NCBI GenBank assembly: GCA_964384595.1
Contig: CAYLLY010000001.1
Coordinates: 1-64,000, forward strand
Direction: 5' to 3'
DNA from: SCTG01 sp964384595
Lineage (GTDB): Bacteria; Nitrospirota; Nitrospiria; Nitrospirales; NS-4
Length of the DNA stretch: 64,000 nt
Positions 9,405 to 18,397 of this stretch are shown piece after piece (the first letter of the stretch is position 1; each line of letters starts with the position of its first letter). The translations under genes were made by a program, and so were the position numbers. Below the pieces are notes generated by a model. It did no database searches. It worked only from the letters and a program-made list of their open reading frames with translations, and was not told the DNA's origin.

Positions 9405-11014
9405 AGCGCTTGAGGCCTTGGTGGGGACTGGCGATCTTGTTGGGCGCCGGGGTGCTCAGTGCCGCGGAGCCTCCCGGCGGGACCGGGGAGAAGCCTGCCG
9501 GGAGCGGAGTGATCGTCCATCCGGAAGGGTATATTCTGACCGCCCATCACGTGGTGTCCAATGCCCGCCGCATTGTCGTGGTCACGCCGGGTGAATTTCG
9601 GGCCCCCGCCACCGTCGTCAGCACGGATCCCGAGCATGACCTGGCTCTCCTGAAGATCGAAACCATCGGACTTTCGGAGGCCCCTGTCGGCTATGCCGGC
9701 GCCGTCAGGCTCGATCAAGAGGTGATCGTGATCGGGTTCCAGTTCGGCCTTCGGGATGTCTCGATTTCACATGGCCGGGTGGCTGCGGTCCGGACGAAGG
9801 GCGTGAACCGGGTTTTCCAGGTCGATGCCGCAGTCAATCCGGGCAACAGCGGAGGACCGGTCTTCAATAGCCGGGGCGAGTTAGTGGGGATCGCGACGAC
9901 CAAATTCAGCCACCCTTCCGGGATTCCACCGGAAGGGATGGCCTTTGTCGTGCCGATCAGTTACGCGACGCCGCTTCTGGCCAATATCCCGGATTTCGAT
10001 TTTGCGGCGATCGGGCGGGGGCGCAAGGAGCTGAAGAAAAAGGGCGGGGAGAAGCTGGTGCGCGAGATGGCTCGGACGACGGTCCGGATTGAGGCCGTGC
10101 GCTTTCAAGAGCCGGTGACGCCGCAGGCCGGCGCGGCTGATCCGGCCACGGGACAGGCAAAGGTCGAATCGCGGCGTCCCCCGGCTCCTCGTTCCCAACC
10201 GGCTGCGGCCAAGGATCAGGCTTCCGGCGCGGCCGATGATCCCGTCATGATCGCCAAGGTGAATGAGCAACTCGTGGCTCTCCAACAGGGTGATCTGCAA
10301 CGGCTCGCACAGCGGGGCGTGCTTCCGCCGGACGGTATGGTCCTGATTCCGGAGGGGGAGTTTCTGATGGGTGCGGAGAATGGACTGCCTGATGCCCGTC
10401 CGACGCGGCGCCCCTCTCTCAGCTCATATTGGATCGACAAGTATGAAGTGACGAACGTCCGGTACGGACAGTGCGTGCTCAGCGGAGTGTGCCCGCCGCC
10501 GAAGGACCTCCAGGCTTTCGATGATACCCAGCGCGCGCAACATCCCGTGGTGAATGTGACCTGGGCTCAGGCGCGTATCTATTGTCAGTGGCGCGGTCGC
10601 CGGCTGCCGACCGAAGCCGAGTGGGAGAAGGCGGCCCGAGGCACTGACGGACGGCGATATCCCTGGGGTAATGGTGAGGAGACGATCAAGACATGGCTCA
10701 AGGAACGCGACCTGCAGGCCCGCGCCAATGAGACGCTGCCGGTCGGAAGCCTGAAAGAGGCGGTATCGCCCTATGGAGTGTTCGATCTGGCGGGGAACGT
10801 CTGGGAATGGGTCAAGGACTGGTACGCAGAGGACTATTACCGTGTCGCCCCTGCGCGTGATCCGCAGGGTCCTCTCCGCGGTTCATTTCGTGTCTTGCGG
10901 GGCGGTGACTGGAGCCAGGGTCCGTTTGAGTTGCGCGCCAGCTATCGGGGCTGGGATGAGATGACTTACTGGGGACCGATGCTGGGCTTCCGCTGCGCGG
11001 CCGATGTCCCGTGA
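9401..11014 (+). CDS. Secreted trypsin-like serine protease fused to a formylglycine-generating-enzyme-like domain
   Basis: 537 residues with a signal peptide (about 1-22). Residues 30-210 form an S1C/HtrA-like protease domain with the triad His50 (TAHHVV), Asp80 (PEHDLALL) and Ser150 (NPGNSGGP). There is no PDZ domain. After a Pro/Ala-rich linker (about 235-300), residues 310-537 are an FGE/SUMF1 domain (GMVLIPEGEFLMG, RRLPTEAEWEKAARG, YPWGN, LAGNVWEWVKDWY, RVLRGGDW, GFRCA). The Cys pair used by catalytic FGE is not apparent, so this half may be a binding or structural domain. It is coupled to the upstream heme protein. Confidence 0.88.
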   Translation: MKRLRPWWGLAILLGAGVLSAAEPPGGTGEKPAGSGVIVHPEGYILTAHHVVSNARRIVVVTPGEFRAPATVVSTDPEHDLALLKIETIGLSEAPVGYAGAVRLDQEVIVIGFQFGLRDVSISHGRVAAVRTKGVNRVFQVDAAVNPGNSGGPVFNSRGELVGIATTKFSHPSGIPPEGMAFVVPISYATPLLANIPDFDFAAIGRGRKELKKKGGEKLVREMARTTVRIEAVRFQEPVTPQAGAADPATGQAKVESRRPPAPRSQPAAAKDQASGAADDPVMIAKVNEQLVALQQGDLQRLAQRGVLPPDGMVLIPEGEFLMGAENGLPDARPTRRPSLSSYWIDKYEVTNVRYGQCVLSGVCPPPKDLQAFDDTQRAQHPVVNVTWAQARIYCQWRGRRLPTEAEWEKAARGTDGRRYPWGNGEETIKTWLKERDLQARANETLPVGSLKEAVSPYGVFDLAGNVWEWVKDWYAEDYYRVAPARDPQGPLRGSFRVLRGGDWSQGPFELRASYRGWDEMTYWGPMLGFRCAADVP

Positions 11015-11106
11015 GCATAGGACGACGCGACTGTGTGAAAAGCCTTGCATGGAGCATCCGTACGGGAGTATCGTTTCGTTATCTCTACCTAAGAAGAGCG
11101 GGTCGT

Positions 11107-12252
11107 ATGGTTACCACATCAACGCAGCATCTCGTTCGCGTGCCGGGGTCTCTGGCGCCGGTGCTCGCGTTGGTCCTGGGTCTGCTCCTGCCGCTTGAAG
11201 AAGTCCACGCCCAACAGAGCGGCCTGCGAACGGTATCCGCCACTGCCACGCTGACCGTCTTGTCCGGAACCGTTCAACGCCTACCGGTGGGAGATCGCCG
11301 GCCGCAAGCCGTCACCGGCGACATCATATTGAACACCGGCGACCGGGTCCTGACCGGTCCGAAGTCCACCGCCTTGATCACGTTCCTGGACGGCAGCACC
11401 GTGACCGTGCAACCGGAATCGGACGTCGAGGTGAAGAAAGCCGATCTCGGCGGCGGGCGGCTCTCGAACATCATCATCCGGATCAACTTCGGCACGGTCT
11501 GGGCGAGGGTGAGCCGCCTGCTCGATCCGAGCTCCAGCTTCTCGCTGGAGTCCAACACGGCCGTCGCGACCGCGCATGAAGGCCTCATCGGCGGCAAGAC
11601 GAACACGAACGACAGCTTCGAATGCTGGACCAGGGCCGGGGTCATGAAGGTGGCGGACGAGCCGGGCCAGCGGTACGTCACGCTCATGCCCGGAGAGAAG
11701 ACCACCGTCCAGCCGAGCCAGTATGCGTTTCGCTTCGGATTCCGGATCGATCCGGACCCGGTGCCGACCCCGTTCTCCGTCAACCAGAGCGCGCTGAAGG
11801 TCACCGCCTCGGACGGCGTCCTTCCGCTCATCGCAATGGAAGACAAGACGCGCGTGGCCGGTTTTGTCGCGCCCGGCGTCGAAGTCAACCAGGTCTTCGG
11901 CTCGTTCACGGGCGCGTCCGCCGACGGCGCCCGCGTCGTCGAGGTGCCGGCCGGCGACCAGGGCCCCTTCCGGCTGATCCTGGAAGGAGTGAAGGACGGA
12001 CCGTTCACGGCGACCGTCACCGGCCTCTACAACGGCGAGCGGGTCTATCAGCAGGAACTGTCGGGCACGATCAGAAAAGGCGAGCGGCTCGGCACCGAGA
12101 TCACCCAGCAACTGGACGGGGAGTTGGCGAGCCACCCGAAGATGGCGCGGATCCTGAGCGGCAAGGCGGCGCCATTGAGTCCGCTGCCGGGGCCGCTGCC
12201 GGGCTCCATTCTGCTCTCGACCAGGGAACTGGGCGCGCTGGGCGCGAACTAG
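11107..12252 (+). CDS. Secreted FecR-domain protein, copy 1
   Basis: 381 residues from the ATG at 11107; earlier in-frame starts (11011) overlap the previous gene and would put 32 residues ahead of the signal peptide. The signal peptide ends at VHAQQ. A FecR domain follows (VLSGTVQRLP ... GDRVLTGPKSTALITFLDGSTVTVQPES), then the linker SSFSLESNTAVATAHEGLIGG typical of FecR beta-helices and a C-terminal Ig-like region. It is a close paralogue of the protein at 14252. The gene converges on the CHASE2 cyclase at 12249, with the two stop codons sharing the palindrome CTAG. Confidence 0.85.
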   Translation: MVTTSTQHLVRVPGSLAPVLALVLGLLLPLEEVHAQQSGLRTVSATATLTVLSGTVQRLPVGDRRPQAVTGDIILNTGDRVLTGPKSTALITFLDGSTVTVQPESDVEVKKADLGGGRLSNIIIRINFGTVWARVSRLLDPSSSFSLESNTAVATAHEGLIGGKTNTNDSFECWTRAGVMKVADEPGQRYVTLMPGEKTTVQPSQYAFRFGFRIDPDPVPTPFSVNQSALKVTASDGVLPLIAMEDKTRVAGFVAPGVEVNQVFGSFTGASADGARVVEVPAGDQGPFRLILEGVKDGPFTATVTGLYNGERVYQQELSGTIRKGERLGTEITQQLDGELASHPKMARILSGKAAPLSPLPGPLPGSILLSTRELGALGAN

Positions 12253-14135
12253 CGTTGCAGTAACGGCGCGTTGACCGGAGCGCGCTCTCCCGCCCGGCTG
12301 ACCAACTCATAGACCGCGAGGGGCTCGTTGCGGCCCGTCACCGTCACCACATCCAGGAAGCGGTACTCGAACGCGCCCCCGGCCGCGGCGCGTGTGGCCT
12401 CCCCGAGCACCACCCGGGCCCCGAATTCCTTGCTGAGCCCTTCCAGGCGCGAGGCGACATTGACCGTATCGCCCAGCACCGTATAGGCCAGCCGCTTCCG
12501 GGAGCCCATATTGCCCACGATCATCGGCCCGGTGTTCACGCCGATGCCCATATCGAGAGCGGGCACGCCGCGCCGCGCCCAAGCGGCTTGCAACCCGTCC
12601 AGCGTGTCGATCATGTCCAGCGCGGTCGCGCAGGCGCGATGCGCGTGGTCCGGCTGGTCCATCGGGGCGCCCCAGAAGGCCATGATGCCGTCGCCGATAT
12701 ACTTGTCGAGCACGCCGTAGTGGCTGAACACCACGTCGGTCATGGCGGTCATGAACTCGTTGAGCAGCGCGACCAGTTCCTTCGGAGCGAGCATGTGCGA
12801 GAGCGTGGTGAACCCGCGCAGGTCGCAGAAGAGCACGGTCATTTCACGCGACTCCCCGACCAGGTTCAATCGCTCGGGATCCTCCAGCAACCACCGGCTG
12901 ACCGCAGGCGAGAGATACCGCGCCATCAGGCCCAGGATCTCCCGCTGTGTGGCCTGCTCGAAGATGACCCGATAGACGAGCGTCACCACGAACCCGAGCA
13001 GGAGGGCGGCCGGCGGATAGAGGAGGTTCAGCACGGCGCCGCTCTCGAACAGAATGCCGGCCGCCAGGAGATAGAGGCCCAGCAGGCCCAGCATGCTCAC
13101 CGCCGCGACGACCGGCCGCGCGCCGGCGACCAGGAGGGCCGCCAGCAGCGACATGACGAAGATGGCGCCGACAGTGGCGGCGGGTGAGACCGGGACCAGG
13201 AACCGCTGGCTCAGAATCGTCTCGATGGCGTTGCCCAGCACCTCCACCCCCCACATGCGCGTTTCGGAGGTGGTCGGCGTGGCGAACTCGTCCTGGCCAC
13301 GGATGGTCAGCCCGATCAGGACGATCTTGTCCTTCACCAAACTGCGGTCGTACGTGCCGGTGGAGACGTCGACAAAGGAGATGAACGTAAAGACTCCCCC
13401 TCGCGCGGGGGAGGTGGGTGGACCCAGGTAGTTGATTAGCATGGTGTCGTGCGAATCCACCGGAATGGTGCGGCCGGCCCCGTACACCGCCCCGGGGAAC
13501 GGCGGCGCGTCGATGACGGCCGGCCACCGGACGTGCCGGGCCACGGCCGTCAAGGCCAGCGCCGGCAGTTCTTCATCACCGGCCCGCAACAGGAGCGGCA
13601 GACTGCGGACGACCGTGTCGCGGTCGGTGGTGACGTTCACAAAGCCTTCGGCGGCGGCCGCCGAGCTGATGACCGCGGGCGGGCGCACGAAGTCCTCGAA
13701 CTCCTGGGCGAAGCCGGGGCGCGGGTCCAGGCTCTTCGGGCTCTGGGCCTCGACCGGCATGATCACGTTGGCCGCCCGCCGCATGGCCGCCGCGACCTGC
13801 GGATCCTCCGGCCGGGCCACGTCGAAGAACAGGTCGAACACGACGACGCGGGCGCCGGCCTGGCGCAGCGCGTCGAAGGCATTCGCGTACAGGGTGCGGG
13901 GCCAGTTGACGAGGATGCCGTGCTTGCGGCGGAGGTAGCTGTAGCTGCGCTGGTCGATCCCGACGAGCACCGTCGAGCGCGCGCGTTCGCCGGCGCGGGA
14001 CTTGAACAGAAAATCGGCGCTCCGGACCTGGGCCGTCGCAAAGAAGTTGAGCGTGTAGGCCGCCGATAGCAGCGCGCCGACCCCCAGCGCCAGCCCTCCG
14101 CTCACGAGCAGCCTCTTACGCGAGCTCCGTGTCAT
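12249..14135 (-). CDS. CHASE2-domain class III adenylate cyclase, copy 1
   Basis: 628 residues. TM1 at about 9-31 is followed by a periplasmic CHASE2 domain (about 35-300), three TM segments (about 305-385) and a class III cyclase domain (about 425-610). Metal-binding aspartates are present in VLFCDLRGFT and KYIGDGIMAF. The Lys of LDKYIGD, the Asp of VLGDTVNVASRLE and the Asn/Arg of the latter motif are consistent with ATP use and activity. It would make cAMP in response to a periplasmic signal. It is convergent with and paired to FecR copy 1, and 60-70 percent similar by eye to the cyclase at 15324. Confidence 0.88.
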   Translation of the reverse strand: MTRSSRKRLLVSGGLALGVGALLSAAYTLNFFATAQVRSADFLFKSRAGERARSTVLVGIDQRSYSYLRRKHGILVNWPRTLYANAFDALRQAGARVVVFDLFFDVARPEDPQVAAAMRRAANVIMPVEAQSPKSLDPRPGFAQEFEDFVRPPAVISSAAAAEGFVNVTTDRDTVVRSLPLLLRAGDEELPALALTAVARHVRWPAVIDAPPFPGAVYGAGRTIPVDSHDTMLINYLGPPTSPARGGVFTFISFVDVSTGTYDRSLVKDKIVLIGLTIRGQDEFATPTTSETRMWGVEVLGNAIETILSQRFLVPVSPAATVGAIFVMSLLAALLVAGARPVVAAVSMLGLLGLYLLAAGILFESGAVLNLLYPPAALLLGFVVTLVYRVIFEQATQREILGLMARYLSPAVSRWLLEDPERLNLVGESREMTVLFCDLRGFTTLSHMLAPKELVALLNEFMTAMTDVVFSHYGVLDKYIGDGIMAFWGAPMDQPDHAHRACATALDMIDTLDGLQAAWARRGVPALDMGIGVNTGPMIVGNMGSRKRLAYTVLGDTVNVASRLEGLSKEFGARVVLGEATRAAAGGAFEYRFLDVVTVTGRNEPLAVYELVSRAGERAPVNAPLLQR

Positions 14136-14142
14136 CCGGGCA

Positions 14143-14172
14143 ATTATTAGGTCGCCCGTCGCAAGGTGTCAA
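14143..14172 (-). promoter_or_regulatory. Promoter of cyclase copy 1, leaderless configuration
   Basis: On the minus strand, a perfect TTGACA (14172-14167) is followed after 18 bp by AATAAT (14148-14143, five of six). The ATG at 14135 lies 7 nt after the -10 box and no Shine-Dalgarno is present, so transcription would begin at the start codon. The -35 box is one half of the inverted repeat at 14165-14186 shared with the divergent FecR promoter. Confidence 0.6.
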
Positions 14173-14186
14173 TTCTCTTTGACACC
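14165..14186. promoter_or_regulatory. Palindrome spanning the two divergent -35 boxes
   Basis: GGTGTCAA-N6-TTGACACC is a perfect 8-bp inverted repeat with a 6-bp spacer. Each arm contains a TTGACA -35 hexamer, one for the cyclase at 14135 (minus) and one for the FecR gene at 14252 (plus). A dimeric regulator binding here would block both promoters. The identical arms might also be only a by-product of two consensus -35 boxes. Confidence 0.5.
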
Positions 14187-14207
14187 ATCCGTCCCTGAGG
14201 CTATGCT
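14179..14207 (+). promoter_or_regulatory. Promoter of FecR copy 2
   Basis: TTGACA (14179-14184), a 17-bp spacer and TATGCT (14202-14207, four of six). Transcription would start near 14214, leaving a leader of about 38 nt with GGGAGGA before the ATG at 14252. Confidence 0.6.
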
Positions 14208-14251
14208 TTTTCGTGCCGCGCTTCGTAATCCACACGGCACGGGAGGATCCT

Positions 14252-15322
14252 ATGAGGGTGATGATCGTCGCACTTGCGCTGGGACTGCTCCTTCCGCTGC
14301 CTGAGGCGCGCGCCCAGCAGGCGGGGTCGCGAACGGTGGCGGCCACGGCCACGCTCAGCATTCTGGCCGGAACGGTCCATCGGGTGCCGGCTGGCGGCAC
14401 CCAGTTGCAAGCGGCCGACGACGGCATGGACCTGGCCGAAGGCGATCGCATCGTGACGTGGCCGAAGGCCGCCGCCCTGATCACCTTCTTCGACGGCAGT
14501 ACGGTGGCGGTTCAACCGAGCTCCGAGGTGGCGGTCAAAAAAGTCGAGATGAGCGGGGGCAAGCGCGTCACGATCGGCATCCAGATCAACGCCGGGGCCG
14601 TCTGGGCCCGTGTGGTGCGCATGCTCGACCCCAAATCCAGCTTCTCGCTGGAGTCCAACACCGCCACCGCGACCGTGCACGACGGGCTCATCGGCGGTCA
14701 GCAGAACGCGGACGGCAGTTTCGTCTGCTGGACGCGCGCCGGCGCGCTCACCGTCAAGGATCTCCAGGGCCAGACGCTCCTCACGCTCAAGCCGAACGAA
14801 AAGACCACGGTGCAGGCCGGTCAGAAGCCCGTCCCGCAGCCGTTCGCCGTCAATCACAGCACGCTCAGGATCACCGCTTCGGCAAACGTGCTGCCGCTGA
14901 TCGAAATGCCCAACAAGATCCATGTGGCCGGCTTTGTGGCGCCGGTCTGGGAAGTCAATCAGGTCTTTGGCGCCTTCACCGGGAAAACCGCCGACGGCGC
15001 GCACGTCGTGGAGGTGCCCGCCGGCGTCCCGGGCCCCTTCCTGCTGATCCTGCATGGGCTCCACGACGGCTCCTTCAAGGTCACCACAGTCGGCTCCTTC
15101 AAAGGCGACCCGATCTATCAGCAGGAGCTGTCCGGTACCATCAAAAAAGGCGAGCGGCTCAGGACCGAGATTGTCCAGCAGATGGACCCTGCCGGGGAGA
15201 GCGAGCCGAAAACGGCCAGGGCCAAGAGCGGCAGCGTGGAGCCGTTGAACATCTGGAACGGGCCGCTTCCCGGAATCATCGTGCTCTCGCCCGCGGAATT
15301 GAAAGCGGCCGGAGGGAGCTAA
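14252..15322 (+). CDS. Secreted FecR-domain protein, copy 2
   Basis: 356 residues from the ATG at 14252, which has GGGAGGA 4-5 nt upstream; the in-frame GTG at 14213 lies near the transcription start. The signal peptide ends at ARAQQ. The FecR region (ILAGTVHRVP ... FFDGSTVAVQPSS) and the SSFSLESNTATATVHDGLIGG segment parallel copy 1 throughout, including the C-terminal YQQELSGTIKKGERL block. The stop lies 1 bp from the stop of the convergent cyclase (15324). The pairing with a CHASE2 cyclase suggests the secreted FecR protein and the periplasmic CHASE2 domain work together; that is inference. Confidence 0.85.
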   Translation: MRVMIVALALGLLLPLPEARAQQAGSRTVAATATLSILAGTVHRVPAGGTQLQAADDGMDLAEGDRIVTWPKAAALITFFDGSTVAVQPSSEVAVKKVEMSGGKRVTIGIQINAGAVWARVVRMLDPKSSFSLESNTATATVHDGLIGGQQNADGSFVCWTRAGALTVKDLQGQTLLTLKPNEKTTVQAGQKPVPQPFAVNHSTLRITASANVLPLIEMPNKIHVAGFVAPVWEVNQVFGAFTGKTADGAHVVEVPAGVPGPFLLILHGLHDGSFKVTTVGSFKGDPIYQQELSGTIKKGERLRTEIVQQMDPAGESEPKTARAKSGSVEPLNIWNGPLPGIIVLSPAELKAAGGS

Positions 15323-15323
15323 G

Positions 15324-17393
15324 CTACTTCGACTGCGCCACGTAGACGCCGTCCCATGCGTCCGGGGGCGGATTGACCAGGAACTCGCTGCTGCGACCGA
15401 GGTACAGCGCGCTCGGGCCGTCATCCTTCGCATCCGCCAGGACCTCCCTGAACAGGGCGGCGGCCTCCGCCCAGCGGCGCGTGCGGTACAGCGCGATGCC
15501 CTGCTGATACAGTTCCAGCCTCTTCGTCACGGCCGGAGCGAGCTGCCCCGCTCGGCCGACGATCTCGTACACCGACAGCGGCAGGCTTCTGCCTTTGACC
15601 GCCACCACGTCCAGGAACCGATACACGAAGGCTCCGCCGGCCGCGTCCTTGACGGCTTCCCCGATCACCACGCGTGTGCCGTATTGCTTGCTGAGCCCTT
15701 CCAGGCGTGAGGCGACGTTCACTGTATCTCCCATCACCGTATAGGCCAGCCGATTGCGTGAGCCCATGTTGCCGACCACCATGGGGCCGGTATTGACGCC
15801 GATGCCCATGTTCAGTTTCGGGATGCCGCGCCGCTCCCAATCGGCTTGGATCTCACGGAGCGTGTCGATCATGTCCAGCGCGGTTTCGCAGGCGCGCCGG
15901 GCGTGGTCCGGCTGATCCATCGGCGCGTTCCAGAAGGCCATGATGTTGTCGCCGATGTACTTGTCCAGCACGCCGTCGTGCCTGAAGACGATCTCCGTCA
16001 TCGCCGTCATATACTCGTTCAGCAGTGTGACGAGCACCTGCGGGTCCAGGGTCTGGGCGAACGTGGTGAAGCCGCGCAGGTCGCAGAAGAATACCGTCAT
16101 GTTCCGGGTCTGGCCGCCCAGGCTCAGGCGATCCGTGTCGCGCAGCACCCACTGGCTGACCGACGGCGACAGGTACCGCGCCATCACGTTGCGGATCGTC
16201 CGTTGCTCCGCCTGCTCGAAGACGACCCGGTAGACCAGGGTCGCGGCGAAGGCCAGCAGGATCGCGCTCGGCGGGAAGATCAGGTTGAGCACCATCCCTG
16301 CATCGAACAGGGCGCCGGCCACGAGGAAATAGGCGCCATAGAGGGCCGCGATGCCGCCGGCCGCCAGAAACGGCCGCCGGCTCCACCCCAGCAGCGTCGC
16401 CAGCATCGCCAGCAGGAAGATCAGCCCGTCGGTGACCGCCGGCGACACGGGCACGAGATAGCGCTCGTCGAGGATCGTCTCGATCGCGTTCCCCAGCACT
16501 TCCACGCCCCACATCCGGGTGGTGGCGGAGGTCGGCACGGACAACTCATCCAGACCGCTGATCGTCATGCCGATGAGGACGATTTTGTCCCGCACCAGCG
16601 TCGTGTCGAACGAATTCTCGAGGACGTCCACGAACGAGATGATCGTGAACGGTCCGCCCGCGTCGGGACTGGACGGCGGGCCGAGAAAATTGATGAGCAT
16701 GCTGCCGTGCCGCATGATCGGAACGGCGCGCCCGGCGCCATAGACCACCGTTTCGCCCGGTGGCGCGTCGAGCACGGCCGGACGCCGGATGTAGCGCGCC
16801 ACGGCCGCCAGCGCCAGCGCGGGCAGGTCTTCGTTCCCGGCGCGCAACAGCAGCGGCACGCTGCGGACGATGGTGTCCGGGTCCGTGGTCACGTTCACCA
16901 ACCCTTCGGCCGCGGCGGCGGGCGCGACGGTGTCGGTGGGGCGGAAGAATACGTGGAACTCCTGCGCCACGCCGGGGCCGGCGTCCAGGCTTCCGGGATC
17001 CTGGGCCTCGACCGGCATGATGACGTTGCCGGCACGCTTCATGGCCGCCGCGACGGCGGGATCTTCCGGCTTGGGCGCGTCGAAGAAGATGTCGAACACG
17101 ATCACGCGGGCCCCGGCCCGGCGCAGATGGTCGATGGCGTGCGTGAACAGCGTGCGCGGCCAGTACGACATCGCGCCGTGTTTCGGCAGCAGGTCGCGGT
17201 ACGTGCGGTGGTCGATGCCGACGATCACGGTCGAGCGGGCTGGCTCGGCCGCGCGCGACTTGAAGAGGAAGTCGGTGCTGCGGGCCTGGGCGGTCGAGAA
17301 CAAGTTCCAGTGGTGAGCCGCGGAGCCCAGCCCGCCCACCGCCAGGACCAGCGCCCCGCTGACGAGCAGCCGCTTCCGAGCGCTCCGCGTCAT
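15324..17393 (-). CDS. CHASE2-domain class III adenylate cyclase with C-terminal helical extension, copy 2
   Basis: 689 residues. The order is TM1, periplasmic CHASE2, three TM segments, then a class III cyclase domain with FFCDLRGFT and KYIGDNIMAF metal aspartates and VMGDTVNVASRLE. It is about 60 residues longer than copy 1. The extension after the cyclase domain (LELYQQGIALYRTRRWAEAAALFREVL) looks like one or two TPR-type helix pairs and could bind a protein partner. The start codon overlaps the stop of the epimerase gene upstream (ATGA, 17390-17393), so the two are translationally coupled. Confidence 0.87.
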   Translation of the reverse strand: MTRSARKRLLVSGALVLAVGGLGSAAHHWNLFSTAQARSTDFLFKSRAAEPARSTVIVGIDHRTYRDLLPKHGAMSYWPRTLFTHAIDHLRRAGARVIVFDIFFDAPKPEDPAVAAAMKRAGNVIMPVEAQDPGSLDAGPGVAQEFHVFFRPTDTVAPAAAAEGLVNVTTDPDTIVRSVPLLLRAGNEDLPALALAAVARYIRRPAVLDAPPGETVVYGAGRAVPIMRHGSMLINFLGPPSSPDAGGPFTIISFVDVLENSFDTTLVRDKIVLIGMTISGLDELSVPTSATTRMWGVEVLGNAIETILDERYLVPVSPAVTDGLIFLLAMLATLLGWSRRPFLAAGGIAALYGAYFLVAGALFDAGMVLNLIFPPSAILLAFAATLVYRVVFEQAEQRTIRNVMARYLSPSVSQWVLRDTDRLSLGGQTRNMTVFFCDLRGFTTFAQTLDPQVLVTLLNEYMTAMTEIVFRHDGVLDKYIGDNIMAFWNAPMDQPDHARRACETALDMIDTLREIQADWERRGIPKLNMGIGVNTGPMVVGNMGSRNRLAYTVMGDTVNVASRLEGLSKQYGTRVVIGEAVKDAAGGAFVYRFLDVVAVKGRSLPLSVYEIVGRAGQLAPAVTKRLELYQQGIALYRTRRWAEAAALFREVLADAKDDGPSALYLGRSSEFLVNPPPDAWDGVYVAQSK

Positions 17394-18382
17394 GCGGACA
17401 AGTACCCGTTGGCCCGGAACCAGGCCAGCGCGTCCCGGATCGCTCCCTCGACCGGACTGCGTGGATAGTCCAGCTCACGGACCGCCTTCGAACAGTCGTA
17501 GTGCTGCATGTGCGGGAGCATCTCCACGAAGAAGGCCGGCGCGGGCGAAGGCTTGCGCAGCACCGTCCTGAACAGCCACTCCCCCGCATGGGCCCCGTAC
17601 CGGGCGAGCACGAACGGAACCGGCGCCAAAGGCGCCATGACCCCGGCCACGCGGGCAATCAGCGTGTTCAGCTCCTTCTGCGTGGTGTTCCAGTTTCCCA
17701 GGATGTACCGCTCGCCCACGCGCCCCCGTTCAGCCGCCCGGATCATCCCGGCCGCCACGTCGCGGACGTCGATCGCGTTCACGCGGCCTCCGATATACGC
17801 GGGCATCAGCCGCTTGGCGATCAGCAGGATCTGGGTCCCGCTCGTGGGTTTGCTGTCATAGGGCCCGAAGAAGGCCGTGGGGTTCACGACCACCGCTGGA
17901 ACGCCTTCCTTCGCCGCGTCGAGCACGGCGCGCTCCATCGCAGCCTTGGACATGAGATAGGGATTGCGCGGGAACAGGGACACGAACGGGCAGTTTTCGT
18001 TGGCGAGCTGCCCGGGATTGGGAGGAAAGCCGATGGTCGTGAGGGTGCTGGTAAAGACCAGCCGTTCGACCGATGCGCGCCGCACCGCCTCGAGCAAATT
18101 CCGTGTCTCCGCCAAGGCCTGGTCTACGGCCGTCTGGACCGGGATGGTCTGAGGGGGATAGTAGCTGGCGGCCTGGTACACCACCCTGACGCCGTCGCAG
18201 GCGCGGCGGAGCGAGTCGCCGTCGTTGAGGTCGCCGGGAACCCGTTCCAAATCCAAGCCGCTCAGGGTCGTCGTCCGGCTCTGCGGGCGAACCAGCACGC
18301 GGACCCGATCCCCCTTGGCCAGAAGCGCGCGGACGAGGTTCCCGCCCAATTGCCCTGTCGCGCCGAGCACGAGCGCCGTCAT
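17390..18382 (-). CDS. NAD(P)-dependent sugar epimerase / dihydroflavonol-reductase-like extended SDR (HpnA-like)
   Basis: 330 residues. The N-terminal Rossmann motif is GATGQLGGNLVRALL (TGxxGxxG, residues 9-14). The catalytic region has VFTSTLTTIG and YLMSKAAME (YxxxK). The layout matches extended SDRs such as the hopanoid-associated HpnA and dihydroflavonol reductase-like proteins. The substrate cannot be fixed from the sequence. The gene is upstream of and overlaps the copy 2 cyclase by 4 bp, so a metabolic enzyme and a cAMP-signalling gene share a transcript. No hopanoid genes are nearby. Confidence 0.75.
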   Translation of the reverse strand: MTALVLGATGQLGGNLVRALLAKGDRVRVLVRPQSRTTTLSGLDLERVPGDLNDGDSLRRACDGVRVVYQAASYYPPQTIPVQTAVDQALAETRNLLEAVRRASVERLVFTSTLTTIGFPPNPGQLANENCPFVSLFPRNPYLMSKAAMERAVLDAAKEGVPAVVVNPTAFFGPYDSKPTSGTQILLIAKRLMPAYIGGRVNAIDVRDVAAGMIRAAERGRVGERYILGNWNTTQKELNTLIARVAGVMAPLAPVPFVLARYGAHAGEWLFRTVLRKPSPAPAFFVEMLPHMQHYDCSKAVRELDYPRSPVEGAIRDALAWFRANGYLSA

Positions 18383-18397
18383 CGCGAAGCCCTCTTG

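Noticed and set aside
13391..13412. CCCCTCGCGCGGGGG as a regulatory hairpin
   Set aside because: It lies inside the coding sequence of the copy 1 cyclase, in frame, and is a product of high GC.
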